Origin: JBMYRH01 sp049602155
GTDB taxonomy: Bacteria > Myxococcota_A > UBA9042 > PHBI01 > JBMYRH01
Assembly: GCA_049602155.1 (NCBI GenBank)
Contig: JBMYRH010000025.1
Coordinates: 1-64,000 of the forward strand
DNA length: 64,000 bases
Reading direction: 5' to 3'
The notes beneath the pieces are model-generated. The model did not search any database. It worked only from the letters and a program-made list of their open reading frames with translations, and had not been told where the DNA came from. Position 1 is the first letter of the stretch. Each line of letters opens with the position of its first letter. Positions 56,606-64,000 of this stretch are shown here, piece by piece. The translations under genes and the position numbers were made by a program.

Positions 56606-58627
56606 ATGTCCTACGCGACCTTCTCCCTCCGCCTCTCCCTCTTGGCCTTGTCTTCATGCCTCTGGCTTGCCTGCCAGTCGGGGTATGAGTCGCAGAAGCT
56701 CCCGATCCTGGGCCTCGAGTACGCAGGCGAGCCCCTGTCAGACGGGGAGCTGGTTCGGCTGACCGTCTTGCCTCCGGAGAGTGAGGAGGGGGCGCTCGTG
56801 GCGCGCCTCTCGGTGCTGAATGTGGGTGTCGCGATGATGGACATCAGGGCCATCCGTATTGAAGGCGAGGCTTCACGGATCTTGGCGGTCCGCTTGGACG
56901 GCACTCTTGGCCTTATGAAGCCCGATGATCCCCCTCGGACGATCGCCTTGATACGCAAAGCGGGAGTAGGAGAGCCGGCCGCCGGCGAGTTGCTTATTGA
57001 GACCAATGAGACGTTAAACGGGGAGCGGATGCGGCGCGTCCCCTTAGTCCTCCACTATCCCGGCGGGCAGCTGATGACGAACCCTTCCGTGGTCGAGTTT
57101 GGGGCGACAGAGGTGGGCGAACCTGCCCGGCGCTCGCTGGATCTCATCAACACCGGTAAAGCGCCCCTCGTCATCACCTCAATGGGGCTGTCTGGTCACC
57201 GTGGTTTCTCTATCTTTGAAGGCGATGGCAGCCTGTTGGACGGTGCGGACGAGGAGCGTGTTCAGCTCGATCCGCCGATCCGCCTTGCGCCCGGTGGCAC
57301 ACACGCGCTGAAGGTTCACTACGCTGCGGCCACGGCTGATTCGGCGCGCTCAGAGTTGCAAGTGGTCTTGGCGAACGAGGGCGGCGTGAAGGCGGTCCCG
57401 CTCTCGGCGAACGCCAGCCTCCCATGCTTGAGCGTTAACCCGCACGCGATCACCTTTGGTGGCAAGGTGCCGGGGACCACGGGGCGTGTCGACGTAGAGG
57501 TGAAATCCTGTGGAGACGAACCTCTTATTATCGAGGGCGGCCGTGTCCAAAACGACACCGCTCAGGCGTTTCAGTTGGAGGCCATCCTTCAAGGAGACGC
57601 GGCGGTTCAGCTGCCGATGACCCTAGGGATAAACGAGTCCATCACCCTGCGGTTGCGGTTCACGCCGCCTGCCCTAAGCCCCACTGACGAGGCAGGGGAG
57701 CGCGTGCCGTTCAAGGCCGAACTGCAGCTTTCATCGAATGCTATCCCGGCCCAGCGCAACATCCCCATCGAGGGGCTCGGTGTGGAGGTAGAGTGCCCTA
57801 CTGCGAAGATCGTCATCCCAGAGGGCGAGGAGGTCATCCCGCAGACTCTGCTGCACCTCGACGGCACTCAGAGCTACGGTGCGGTGCCTATCGTGGGTTA
57901 CGAGTGGACCGTGGACCAGCCTCCAGGGAGCGTGGGTGTGTTCGCGCCCAGCGCGTTGGCTCCGAGCCCTCAGTTCTCAGCTGACGTCGCCGGCCTCTAC
58001 ACATTTCACCTCAAAGTCCGCGACGCCAACGGTGAGTCCTGCGGCCCTGCTGCCACGGCACAAGTGCTGGTGGTCCCAGACGATGCACTCCATATCGAGC
58101 TGCTCTGGTCGACTCCCGGGGACACTGTCGGTCACGATAACGGTTACGAGGTCGGCACTGACCTTGATTTACACCTCGTGCACCCCTTCGCGGCCGGTAT
58201 CGATATCGACGGTGACGGGAGCCGAGATGGCTACTTCGACATCCCCTTCGATTGCTTCTGGTCAAACGTTGCACCTGTATGGGGCAGCATGGCTAACGCT
58301 GCCTCCCATCCGCGCCTGGATCGAGATGACACGGATGGTGGCGGGCCCGAGAACATGAACATCGACTCGCCGCAGGATGGCATCACCTACCGTGTCGGCG
58401 TTCATTATTGGGACGACCATGACTTTGGCCCCTCCTTCGCGACGGTCCGCGTGTATGTCTACGGCAACCTGGTCTACGAAGCGGCAGATGTTCGGCTCGT
58501 GAAGGGTGATCTCTGGGATGCCCTCACGATTGAGTGGCCCAGCGGCAATATCGCCCGCAAATCGACCTCTGAGGACGCACCGGTGATCTACCCGATGACG
58601 TACTCCGACGAATTTCCGCACCCCTAG
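56606..58627 (+). CDS. Choice-of-anchor-D surface lipoprotein, copy 2
   Basis: The product has 673 residues. The signal ends LWLAC. The domain order mirrors the preceding gene, with one extra N-terminal beta domain: repeated anchor-D-type domains (VEFGATEVGEPARRSLDLIN, ITFGGKVPGTTGRVDVEVKS), a PKD-like domain (HLDGTQSYGAVPIVGYEW) and the shared terminal domain (GTDLDLHLVHPFAAGIDIDG, PENMNIDSPQDGITYRVGVH, YWDDHDFGPSFATVRVYV). The two proteins are clearly paralogues. 117 bases separate them, so this copy may have its own promoter. It converges on smpB, 19 bases away. Confidence 0.85.
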   Translation: MSYATFSLRLSLLALSSCLWLACQSGYESQKLPILGLEYAGEPLSDGELVRLTVLPPESEEGALVARLSVLNVGVAMMDIRAIRIEGEASRILAVRLDGTLGLMKPDDPPRTIALIRKAGVGEPAAGELLIETNETLNGERMRRVPLVLHYPGGQLMTNPSVVEFGATEVGEPARRSLDLINTGKAPLVITSMGLSGHRGFSIFEGDGSLLDGADEERVQLDPPIRLAPGGTHALKVHYAAATADSARSELQVVLANEGGVKAVPLSANASLPCLSVNPHAITFGGKVPGTTGRVDVEVKSCGDEPLIIEGGRVQNDTAQAFQLEAILQGDAAVQLPMTLGINESITLRLRFTPPALSPTDEAGERVPFKAELQLSSNAIPAQRNIPIEGLGVEVECPTAKIVIPEGEEVIPQTLLHLDGTQSYGAVPIVGYEWTVDQPPGSVGVFAPSALAPSPQFSADVAGLYTFHLKVRDANGESCGPAATAQVLVVPDDALHIELLWSTPGDTVGHDNGYEVGTDLDLHLVHPFAAGIDIDGDGSRDGYFDIPFDCFWSNVAPVWGSMANAASHPRLDRDDTDGGGPENMNIDSPQDGITYRVGVHYWDDHDFGPSFATVRVYVYGNLVYEAADVRLVKGDLWDALTIEWPSGNIARKSTSEDAPVIYPMTYSDEFPHP

Positions 58628-58646
58628 GCAGTCTGGTTGGTGACGC

Positions 58647-59114
58647 TTAGTGCTTCATCGCGCGATCGATGTCGCGCTGAGCGTCTCTGGCCTTCACGTC
58701 TTGGCGCTTGTCCGCCATACGCTTGCCGCGACCTAGGCCGATCTCAACCTTCACACGTCCGCCTTTAAAGTAGAGTTGCAGGGGGACGCCGGTGTAGCCC
58801 TTCTCCTCTAATCGCTTGATGACACGTTTGATCTCATTGCGCTTCAGGAGGAGTTTCCTGCCTCTCGCGGGCTCGTGATTCAGCCGGTTGGCGAAGACGT
58901 ACTCATGGATGTGGATGTTAGCGAGCCACAGTTCGCCCTTACGGACGTCGACATAGCCGTCGCCGAAGGTGACGTGCCCTTCACGGAGCGACTTCACCTC
59001 ACTCCCTACGAGGACCAAACCGGCCTCGAGGGTCTCCTCGATGGCGTAGCGGTGTCGCGCTTTTCGATTCGTCGCGATGACCCGGTTGTTCTTGTCGCTT
59101 TGTCGGTTACCCAT
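58647..59114 (-). CDS. smpB: SsrA-binding protein SmpB
   Basis: The product has 155 residues from the ATG at 59114, preceded by GAGGG at seven bases; the ATG at 59132 is less likely. The SmpB fold motifs are all present: VIATNRKARHRYAIEETLEAGLVL, GSEVKSLREGHVTFGDGYV, NRLNHEPARGRKLLLKRNEI, GYTGVPLQLYFKGGRVKVEIGLGRGKR, and the basic C-terminal tail that enters the ribosome during trans-translation (KRQDVKARDAQRDIDRAMKH). No ssrA (tmRNA) gene is visible in the adjacent 580 bases. Confidence 0.96.
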   Translation of the reverse strand: MGNRQSDKNNRVIATNRKARHRYAIEETLEAGLVLVGSEVKSLREGHVTFGDGYVDVRKGELWLANIHIHEYVFANRLNHEPARGRKLLLKRNEIKRVIKRLEEKGYTGVPLQLYFKGGRVKVEIGLGRGKRMADKRQDVKARDAQRDIDRAMKH

Positions 59115-59696
59115 GCCTAAACCCTCTACCATGGCTTGGTGGGCCAGCGGAACTTCTGACGATCAAGTCTGATCTTTTGGGTGATCACTTGTGAGAACGG
59201 GTGCTTAGGGACCCCTAGGTGTAGTGTAATTGAGCCTGATCACGGGTCCAGACGGGTTTCTTGTCTGTTTACCATGGGGTTACAGAAACCTCATTGTTTT
59301 CAAAGCTGTAGGCGTCAAGCGAAAGAAAAACTTCCCCGATTAATTATTCTGTGTCTTGGCGATCCTTTAGCAAATTCAGGCAGTTCCCGCTTGAGGCGGG
59401 TGCCCCATCATCTTGTGTCGTTTTTTGACCGTCTCCCCAACATGTTGACCATGGGTAATCGAAGGGTCATGTTGGCCCCGTCGATGAGGTTGTTGCTGAA
59501 CGTGGCCTCCGACAAGGACAAACCCTTACTCCTGGGGAGGAGAGGGAGGGCGGCTCCTAGGATGGCCATGTAGATTTCACAGGTGGCGTGTGCCCGAGCG
59601 CACAGGTCTATCTGCCGCAGACCTCTGCCTTGAGAGATCAATCGACACCACACCGGATGCAGTGACCGTGGAATGCACGGCCTGGAGGATCGCCCC
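59115..59696. other. Long intergenic region between smpB and nrdJ
   Basis: These 582 bases are visibly more AT-rich than the neighbouring genes, and no frame in them looks coding; the 130-residue plus-strand frame at 59181-59573 has no ribosome site, domain or codon pattern like its neighbours. Structures seen are CAAGT-CT-GATC...GATC-ACTTG (about 59164-59190), a CCCGC-TTGAG-GCGGG hairpin (near 59388-59402), and an imperfect TCCTGGGG...CTCCTAGGA stem (near 59530-59560). No cobalamin riboswitch, NrdR box, tmRNA, 6S or RNase P signature was recognised. It presumably holds divergent promoters and possibly a long nrdJ leader. Confidence 0.5.
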
Positions 59697-62600
59697 ATGA
59701 AGTTTGCGCGTCGTTTCACGAAGCCGAACACAGACCCCTACTCAGCCATCGTCTTCAAGACGTGGAGCTCAAAGATCACGAACCCGGACGGGTCGGTAGT
59801 CTTCGAGGCCCCAGAGGTTGAGGCCCCAGAGAGCTGGAGCCAAGTCGCGGTTGATGTGCTCGCACAGAAGTATTTCCGCAAAGCGGGTGTCCCTGCGCAC
59901 CTGAAGCGCGTGAAAGAGGCTGGTGTCCCGACGTGGTTGCAGCGCTCAGTAGGCGACGGTCAGGCGCTCGCGAAGCTGGACGACGACGCTCGAGAGAGCG
60001 GCGAGAAGGACGCCAGGAAGGTCTTCGACCGACTCGCAGGCTGCTGGACTTATTGGGGACACAAGGCGGGATACTTCGACGCCGAAGAGGACGCACACGC
60101 GTTCTTTGATGAGCTTCGTTACATGCTCGCGACCCAGATGGCGGCTCCGAACTCCCCACAGTGGTTCAACACTGGCCTGCATTGGGCCTACGGGATTGAC
60201 GGCCCCGCTCAGGGTCACCTCTACGTGGACCACGAGACAGGCGAGACGTTTAAGAGTGACTCGTCTTACGAGCGGCCTCAGCCGCATGCGTGCTTCATTC
60301 AGTCCATCCAAGACGACCTCGTGAACGAGGGCGGCATCATGGACCTGTGGACGCGAGAGGCGCGCCTCTTCAAGTACGGCTCGGGGACGGGCACGAACTT
60401 CTCCAACCTCCGCGGTGAAGGGGAGCCGCTGAGTGGTGGCGGTCGTTCGAGTGGCTTGATGAGCTTCCTGAAGATCGGCGATCGCGCCGCGGGCGCCATC
60501 AAGTCGGGTGGTACGACGCGTCGCGCAGCGAAGATGGTTGTCTTGGATATCGACCATCCGGATATCGAGTCCTTCATCAACTGGAAGGTCTTCGAGGAGC
60601 AGAAGGTCTCAAGCTTGGTGGTGGGTTCACGCATCAACAACGAGCACTTGAACGGCATCTTGACCGCGATCGCGTCGGGTAAGAAGCAGGGCATGAATGG
60701 CGAGAGCACTCGCGCCAGCGTCAACGGCGAGCTCGCCGATGCGCTGCGCGGCGCACGTGCTGCCGGCGTGTCCGAGAACTACATTCGACGCGCGATCCAG
60801 CTCGGTAAGCAGGGCTACACAGGGGTCTACTTCCCCGAGTACGACACGAACTGGGACTCTGAGGCCTACTACACCGTCAGTGGTCAGAACTCGAACAACT
60901 CGGTGCGCGTGAGCAATGAGTTCATGGTCGCAGTCGAGAAGGACGATGAGTGGTCGTTGATCCAAAGGACTGACGGTGAGGTCGCGCGCAGCTTGGGCGC
61001 TCGGGACCTCTGGAGTCAGGTCTCTTACGCAGCTTGGAGCTGTGCGGACCCCGGCATCCAGTTCGATACGACCATCAACGACTGGCACACGTGCCCAAAT
61101 GATGGCCGCATCAACGCGTCGAACCCGTGCTCTGAGTACATGTTCCTCGATGACACGGCTTGCAACCTCGCGAGCCTGAACTTGATGAAGTATCGCAAGG
61201 ACGACGGCGCCTTCGATATCGAGTCCTTCGAGTACGCGGCTCGCCTCTGGACGACCGTCCTTGAGATCTCTGTGGTCATGGCGCAGTTCCCGTCCAAGTC
61301 CATCGCGGAGCTGTCCTACATCTACCGCACCCTTGGGCTTGGCTACGCGAATATCGGCTCATTGCTGATGGTCTCGGGCGTGCCTTATGACTCCGACAAG
61401 GGGCGGGCGATTGCCGGCGCTATCACCGCGATTTTGACCGGCATCTCGTACGCAACGAGCGCTGAGTTGGCCGGTGAATTCGGTGCCTTCAAGGGCTATG
61501 AGAACAACGCCAATGAGATGCTGCGAGTAATTCGTAATCACCGTCGCGCGGCCTACGGCGAGTTAGAGGGCTACGAGACGCTCAGTGTGAAGCCCGTCCC
61601 GCTCGACGCTGACATGGTGCCTGAGGCGCTGTTTGCATCGGCGAAGGGCGCTTGGGATTTGGCGCTGTCACTCGGTGAGAAGAACGGCTACCGAAACGCC
61701 CAGACGACGGTCCTCGCTCCCACAGGGACGATTGGCTTGGTCATGGACTGTGACACGACCGGCGTGGAGCCCGACTTTGCGCTGGTGAAGTTCAAGAAGC
61801 TGGCTGGCGGCGGTTACTTCAAGATCATCAATCAATCGGTGCCTGAAGCGCTGCTTCACCTGGGCTACACCCAGGAGCAGGCTGACACGATCGTCGCTTA
61901 CTGCGTAGGCACAGCGACGCTCAACGGCGCACCTCATATCAGCACAGAGGTGCTCCTCGAGCTGGGCTTCCCTCAGGAGACCCTCACTAAGCTTGAGGCC
62001 GAGCTGGCGAGCAGCTTCGATGTGACCTTTGCCTTCAATCGGTTCTCCATCGGTGACGATGTCTTGACCGGTCCGCTTGGTTTGGACGAGGCCTTGGTTC
62101 AATCGCCGGGCTTCAACGTGCTCGTCGCGCTGGGCTTCACGCCTGAGCAGATTCGTGAGGCGAACGATGCCATCTGCGGTCGGATGACCGTCGAGGGAGC
62201 GCCGTACCTCAAGGATGAGCACCTGGCTGTCTTTGATTGCGCCAACAAGTGTGGCCGGTATGGCACACGGTACATCTCAGCCAGCGGACACATTGGGATG
62301 ATGGCTGCGGCTCAGCCGTTTCTCTCGGGCGCTATCTCGAAGACCATCAACCTTCCGAACCACGCGACCATCGAGGACGTTGAGGCAGCCTACGCTGAGT
62401 CCTGGAAGCTTGGGTTGAAGGCGATCGCGCTCTACCGAGATGGCTCGAAGTTGAGTCAGCCGTTGAGCGCCACCTCGGATGACAGCTTTGACCTCGAAGT
62501 CCCAGAGGAGGCTGCGGCCCCTGCGAGCCCAGTCGAGCAGGCTGAGCGCATCGTGGTCGAGTACTTGGCGAAGCGGCGGCGTCTGCCAGACCGTCGCGGT

Positions 62601-63239
62601 GGGTACACGCAGAAGGCGAAGTTCGGTGGTCACACAGTGTACCTCCGTACGGGTGAGTACGAGGACGGAAGCCTCGGTGAGATCTTCCTTGATATGCACA
62701 AAGAGGGCGCGGCGTTCCGGAGCATGATGAATTGCTTCGCCATCGCCGTCTCCTTGGGGCTGCAGCACGGGGTACCACTCGAGGAGTACATCGACGCCTT
62801 CCTCTTCACGCGCTTTGAGCCGAACGGCATGGTGCAGGGCAACCCGCACATCAAGATGACGACGTCGATCATCGACTACATCTTCCGTGAGTTGGCGATC
62901 ACGTACTTGGGTCGCTACGAGTTGGCTCAGGTGCCGCCAGCCGAGATGGCCGGTGACGGACCTGTGCCACACGGCGTCGATGACGTGAAGCCGTCTTCGG
63001 GGGCTGTGAAGCCCGCGGTGCCTCAGAGTGATCGTTTGCACCTGAGCAGCCAAGTCAGCATCGCCGATGGTGGGATTGCGGCGTTGGCTGTCGGGAGCAT
63101 TGAGACCTCGGAGTCCGAAGTGGCGCGCATGAAGGGCTACGTCGGAGACGCCTGCCCTGAGTGTGGTCATATGACGCTCGTCCGCAACGGGACGTGCCTC
63201 AAGTGTGTCACCTGTGGCTCCACGACGGGCTGCTCCTAA
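59697..63239 (+). CDS. nrdJ: Vitamin B12-dependent (class II) ribonucleotide reductase
   Basis: The product has 1180 residues from the ATG at 59697, nine bases after GGAGG. It reduces ribonucleotides to deoxyribonucleotides using adenosylcobalamin, without oxygen. Seen in order: NSPQWFNTGL near residue 155, CFIQSIQDDL, GSGTGTNFSNLRG, GGTTRRAAKMVVLDIDHPDI, SCADPGIQFD, and the active-site Cys region NPCSEYMFLDDTACNLASLN near residue 475. Further on are APTGTIGLVMDCDTTGVEPDF, ALYRDGSKLSQPL, a TSCPD-type region (~950-1080) and a C-terminal Cys cluster (CPECGHM...CLKCVTCGSTTGCS) for re-reduction. Length and layout match the long NrdJ subgroup. No other nrd gene is nearby. Confidence 0.97.
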   Translation: MKFARRFTKPNTDPYSAIVFKTWSSKITNPDGSVVFEAPEVEAPESWSQVAVDVLAQKYFRKAGVPAHLKRVKEAGVPTWLQRSVGDGQALAKLDDDARESGEKDARKVFDRLAGCWTYWGHKAGYFDAEEDAHAFFDELRYMLATQMAAPNSPQWFNTGLHWAYGIDGPAQGHLYVDHETGETFKSDSSYERPQPHACFIQSIQDDLVNEGGIMDLWTREARLFKYGSGTGTNFSNLRGEGEPLSGGGRSSGLMSFLKIGDRAAGAIKSGGTTRRAAKMVVLDIDHPDIESFINWKVFEEQKVSSLVVGSRINNEHLNGILTAIASGKKQGMNGESTRASVNGELADALRGARAAGVSENYIRRAIQLGKQGYTGVYFPEYDTNWDSEAYYTVSGQNSNNSVRVSNEFMVAVEKDDEWSLIQRTDGEVARSLGARDLWSQVSYAAWSCADPGIQFDTTINDWHTCPNDGRINASNPCSEYMFLDDTACNLASLNLMKYRKDDGAFDIESFEYAARLWTTVLEISVVMAQFPSKSIAELSYIYRTLGLGYANIGSLLMVSGVPYDSDKGRAIAGAITAILTGISYATSAELAGEFGAFKGYENNANEMLRVIRNHRRAAYGELEGYETLSVKPVPLDADMVPEALFASAKGAWDLALSLGEKNGYRNAQTTVLAPTGTIGLVMDCDTTGVEPDFALVKFKKLAGGGYFKIINQSVPEALLHLGYTQEQADTIVAYCVGTATLNGAPHISTEVLLELGFPQETLTKLEAELASSFDVTFAFNRFSIGDDVLTGPLGLDEALVQSPGFNVLVALGFTPEQIREANDAICGRMTVEGAPYLKDEHLAVFDCANKCGRYGTRYISASGHIGMMAAAQPFLSGAISKTINLPNHATIEDVEAAYAESWKLGLKAIALYRDGSKLSQPLSATSDDSFDLEVPEEAAAPASPVEQAERIVVEYLAKRRRLPDRRGGYTQKAKFGGHTVYLRTGEYEDGSLGEIFLDMHKEGAAFRSMMNCFAIAVSLGLQHGVPLEEYIDAFLFTRFEPNGMVQGNPHIKMTTSIIDYIFRELAITYLGRYELAQVPPAEMAGDGPVPHGVDDVKPSSGAVKPAVPQSDRLHLSSQVSIADGGIAALAVGSIETSESEVARMKGYVGDACPECGHMTLVRNGTCLKCVTCGSTTGCS

Positions 63240-63276
63240 GGTGCGGCTGACGGGCTCGCCCGTCGCATGACACGAT

Positions 63277-63314
63277 GGCCTCGCCAACTCCTTGGGAGTA
63301 GGCGGGGCCTTCTT
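63277..63314 (+). terminator. Intrinsic terminator of nrdJ
   Basis: GGCCTCGCC (63277-63285) pairs with GGCGGGGCC (63301-63309), one G-T wobble included. The stem continues past an A-A mismatch through ACTCC/GGAGT around a TTG loop, giving about fourteen base pairs, and TTCTT follows. A second perfect hairpin, GACGGGC/GCCCGTC, precedes it at 63249-63264. Confidence 0.75.
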
Positions 63315-63343
63315 GCATTCAGGGGCTGCGCCTGCTTCTCAGA

Positions 63344-63994
63344 CTACCAGTCTGCGCGGTTCACATCTGCGGTCGTGAGGAGGGCCGTGGAGCGCTTGAG
63401 CCCCTCGGCGTCGAACTCTAGCCGTACGCGGTGTGTCCAGCGTTGACTCAAGGCCTTCGCCGTATTCGTCAGGGTCGCCTTAGCGTCTGGACCCCACAGG
63501 GCTGCAGTGAGACCGATCACACGGCCCGTGGGGATTGGCCCGAACTCTACGGCAAACGAGCCACCTGGTTCGGGTTGGTAGCAGGCCTCGAAGGTCATCT
63601 CGGTGGTGGGGAGTCCCTCGGTCAGCGCAGCGATCGTCGGCAAGACGTCCGCTGCGAAGATCTCGGTGAGCCCTCGGTCCGTCATGGTGAGGCTTAGGGC
63701 TTCAGGAGCGAGGCGCCAGCGGATCGCGACGTGCGCGACGTTGTGCTCAGAGAACTTGAGGCGGCATCCGCTCAGGCCAGGCGCTCCCGTAGCTTGGTGT
63801 AGCCCCTTAAAATGAGTCACGGAGGCTTTGTCGAAGGGCACAGGGCCTTCGGATAGGGCGACGCGCGTGGGGCTGAGCGGGGCGATGATGCCGAGCTTCA
63901 TCCCATCGACGCTGCCATCCAGCGGGATGTGTACGGTCAGGGGGCCCCGAGGCCATCGGCCTTGGAGCCACCGAATCAACCACCGATGTGGCAC
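63344..63994 (-). CDS. Hypothetical protein, possibly truncated by the right edge
   Basis: The product has 216 residues visible from a GTG at 63994. The frame is still open to the window end, so the true start may lie outside. The sequence reads as alternating beta strands with conserved-looking aromatic and Gly positions (PLTVHIPLDGSVDGMKLGII, MTFEACYQPEPGGSFAVEF, RVRLEFDAEGLKRSTALL). No signal peptide or membrane segment is visible. I do not recognise the family. It converges on nrdJ behind the shared terminator. Confidence 0.65.
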   Translation of the reverse strand: MPHRWLIRWLQGRWPRGPLTVHIPLDGSVDGMKLGIIAPLSPTRVALSEGPVPFDKASVTHFKGLHQATGAPGLSGCRLKFSEHNVAHVAIRWRLAPEALSLTMTDRGLTEIFAADVLPTIAALTEGLPTTEMTFEACYQPEPGGSFAVEFGPIPTGRVIGLTAALWGPDAKATLTNTAKALSQRWTHRVRLEFDAEGLKRSTALLTTADVNRADW

Positions 63995-64000
63995 CCCGAG

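Noticed and set aside
59181..59573. 130-residue plus-strand frame in the smpB-nrdJ gap
   Set aside because: No ribosome site, no domain, and base composition unlike the flanking coding DNA.
59115..59696. Cobalamin riboswitch, NrdR box or ssrA in front of nrdJ
   Set aside because: None of the conserved core sequences (B12 box, NrdR palindrome, tmRNA ends) could be found on either strand.
1..64000. Insertion sequences, prophage or integrative elements
   Set aside because: No transposase, integrase, phage structural gene, flanking direct repeat or tRNA attachment site was seen.

Overview
The window is GC-rich chromosomal DNA from a bacterium that looks like a delta-proteobacterial or Myxococcota-type organism; Bradymonadales is my best guess. 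The evidence is indirect. About fourteen predicted lipoproteins carry low-complexity Asp/Pro/Gly/Thr linkers. There are Cys-rich repeat, FG-GAP/ASPIC, IgGFc-binding-like and choice-of-anchor-D surface proteins, one C-terminus that resembles a MYXO-CTERM sorting tail, and an ECF sigma cluster next to outer-membrane and TPR-like proteins. Core genes (infC, htpG, korAB, sthA, mrp, a cysteine desulfurase, smpB, a B12-dependent nrdJ) are scattered singly among accessory envelope genes. I see no tRNA, rRNA, CRISPR array, insertion sequence or prophage.

Layout. 1-5.9 kb: the start of a lipoprotein gene on the minus strand, a secreted TPR protein, infC (apparently with a non-canonical ACG start), a coiled-coil protein and a histidine kinase/response regulator pair. 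6-9.8 kb: a class V aminotransferase-fold enzyme and HtpG. 10.3-14.6 kb: a lipoprotein, a phospholipase D-like lipoprotein and a methyltransferase. 14.6-22.1 kb: six tightly spaced minus-strand genes that look like one operon of largely uncharacterised envelope proteins. It includes a C-terminally truncated GH3-type adenylating enzyme and two adjacent membrane proteins sharing an N-terminal module. This is the best candidate for an undescribed system. 22.4-33.1 kb: secreted lipoproteins (arylsulfotransferase-like, FG-GAP/ASPIC, IgGFc-binding-like, metallophosphatase-like, PI-PLC-like), interrupted by an FAD amine oxidase.

33.1-46 kb: 2-oxoacid:ferredoxin oxidoreductase (korAB), a sugar aminotransferase/glycosyltransferase pair, a membrane-anchored nuclease-like protein, a zinc-dependent phospholipase C-like surface protein, transhydrogenase, Mrp, cysteine desulfurase and a phosphoesterase. 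46-49 kb: a translationally coupled SDR / GT-C-like / MOSC operon. 49-51.8 kb: a large Cys-rich lipoprotein with a degenerate caspase-like domain. 51.8-58.6 kb: a plus-strand cluster of a lipoprotein, an outer-membrane protein, an ECF sigma factor, a putative anti-sigma factor and two paralogous surface lipoproteins. 58.6-64 kb: smpB, a 580-bp intergenic region, nrdJ with a clear terminator, and a partial hypothetical gene at the right edge.

Together the genes suggest a cell that invests heavily in surface and secreted proteins. Three different phospholipase-type folds are exported. Start sites were chosen by Shine-Dalgarno spacing and signal-peptide logic and often differ from the longest open frame.
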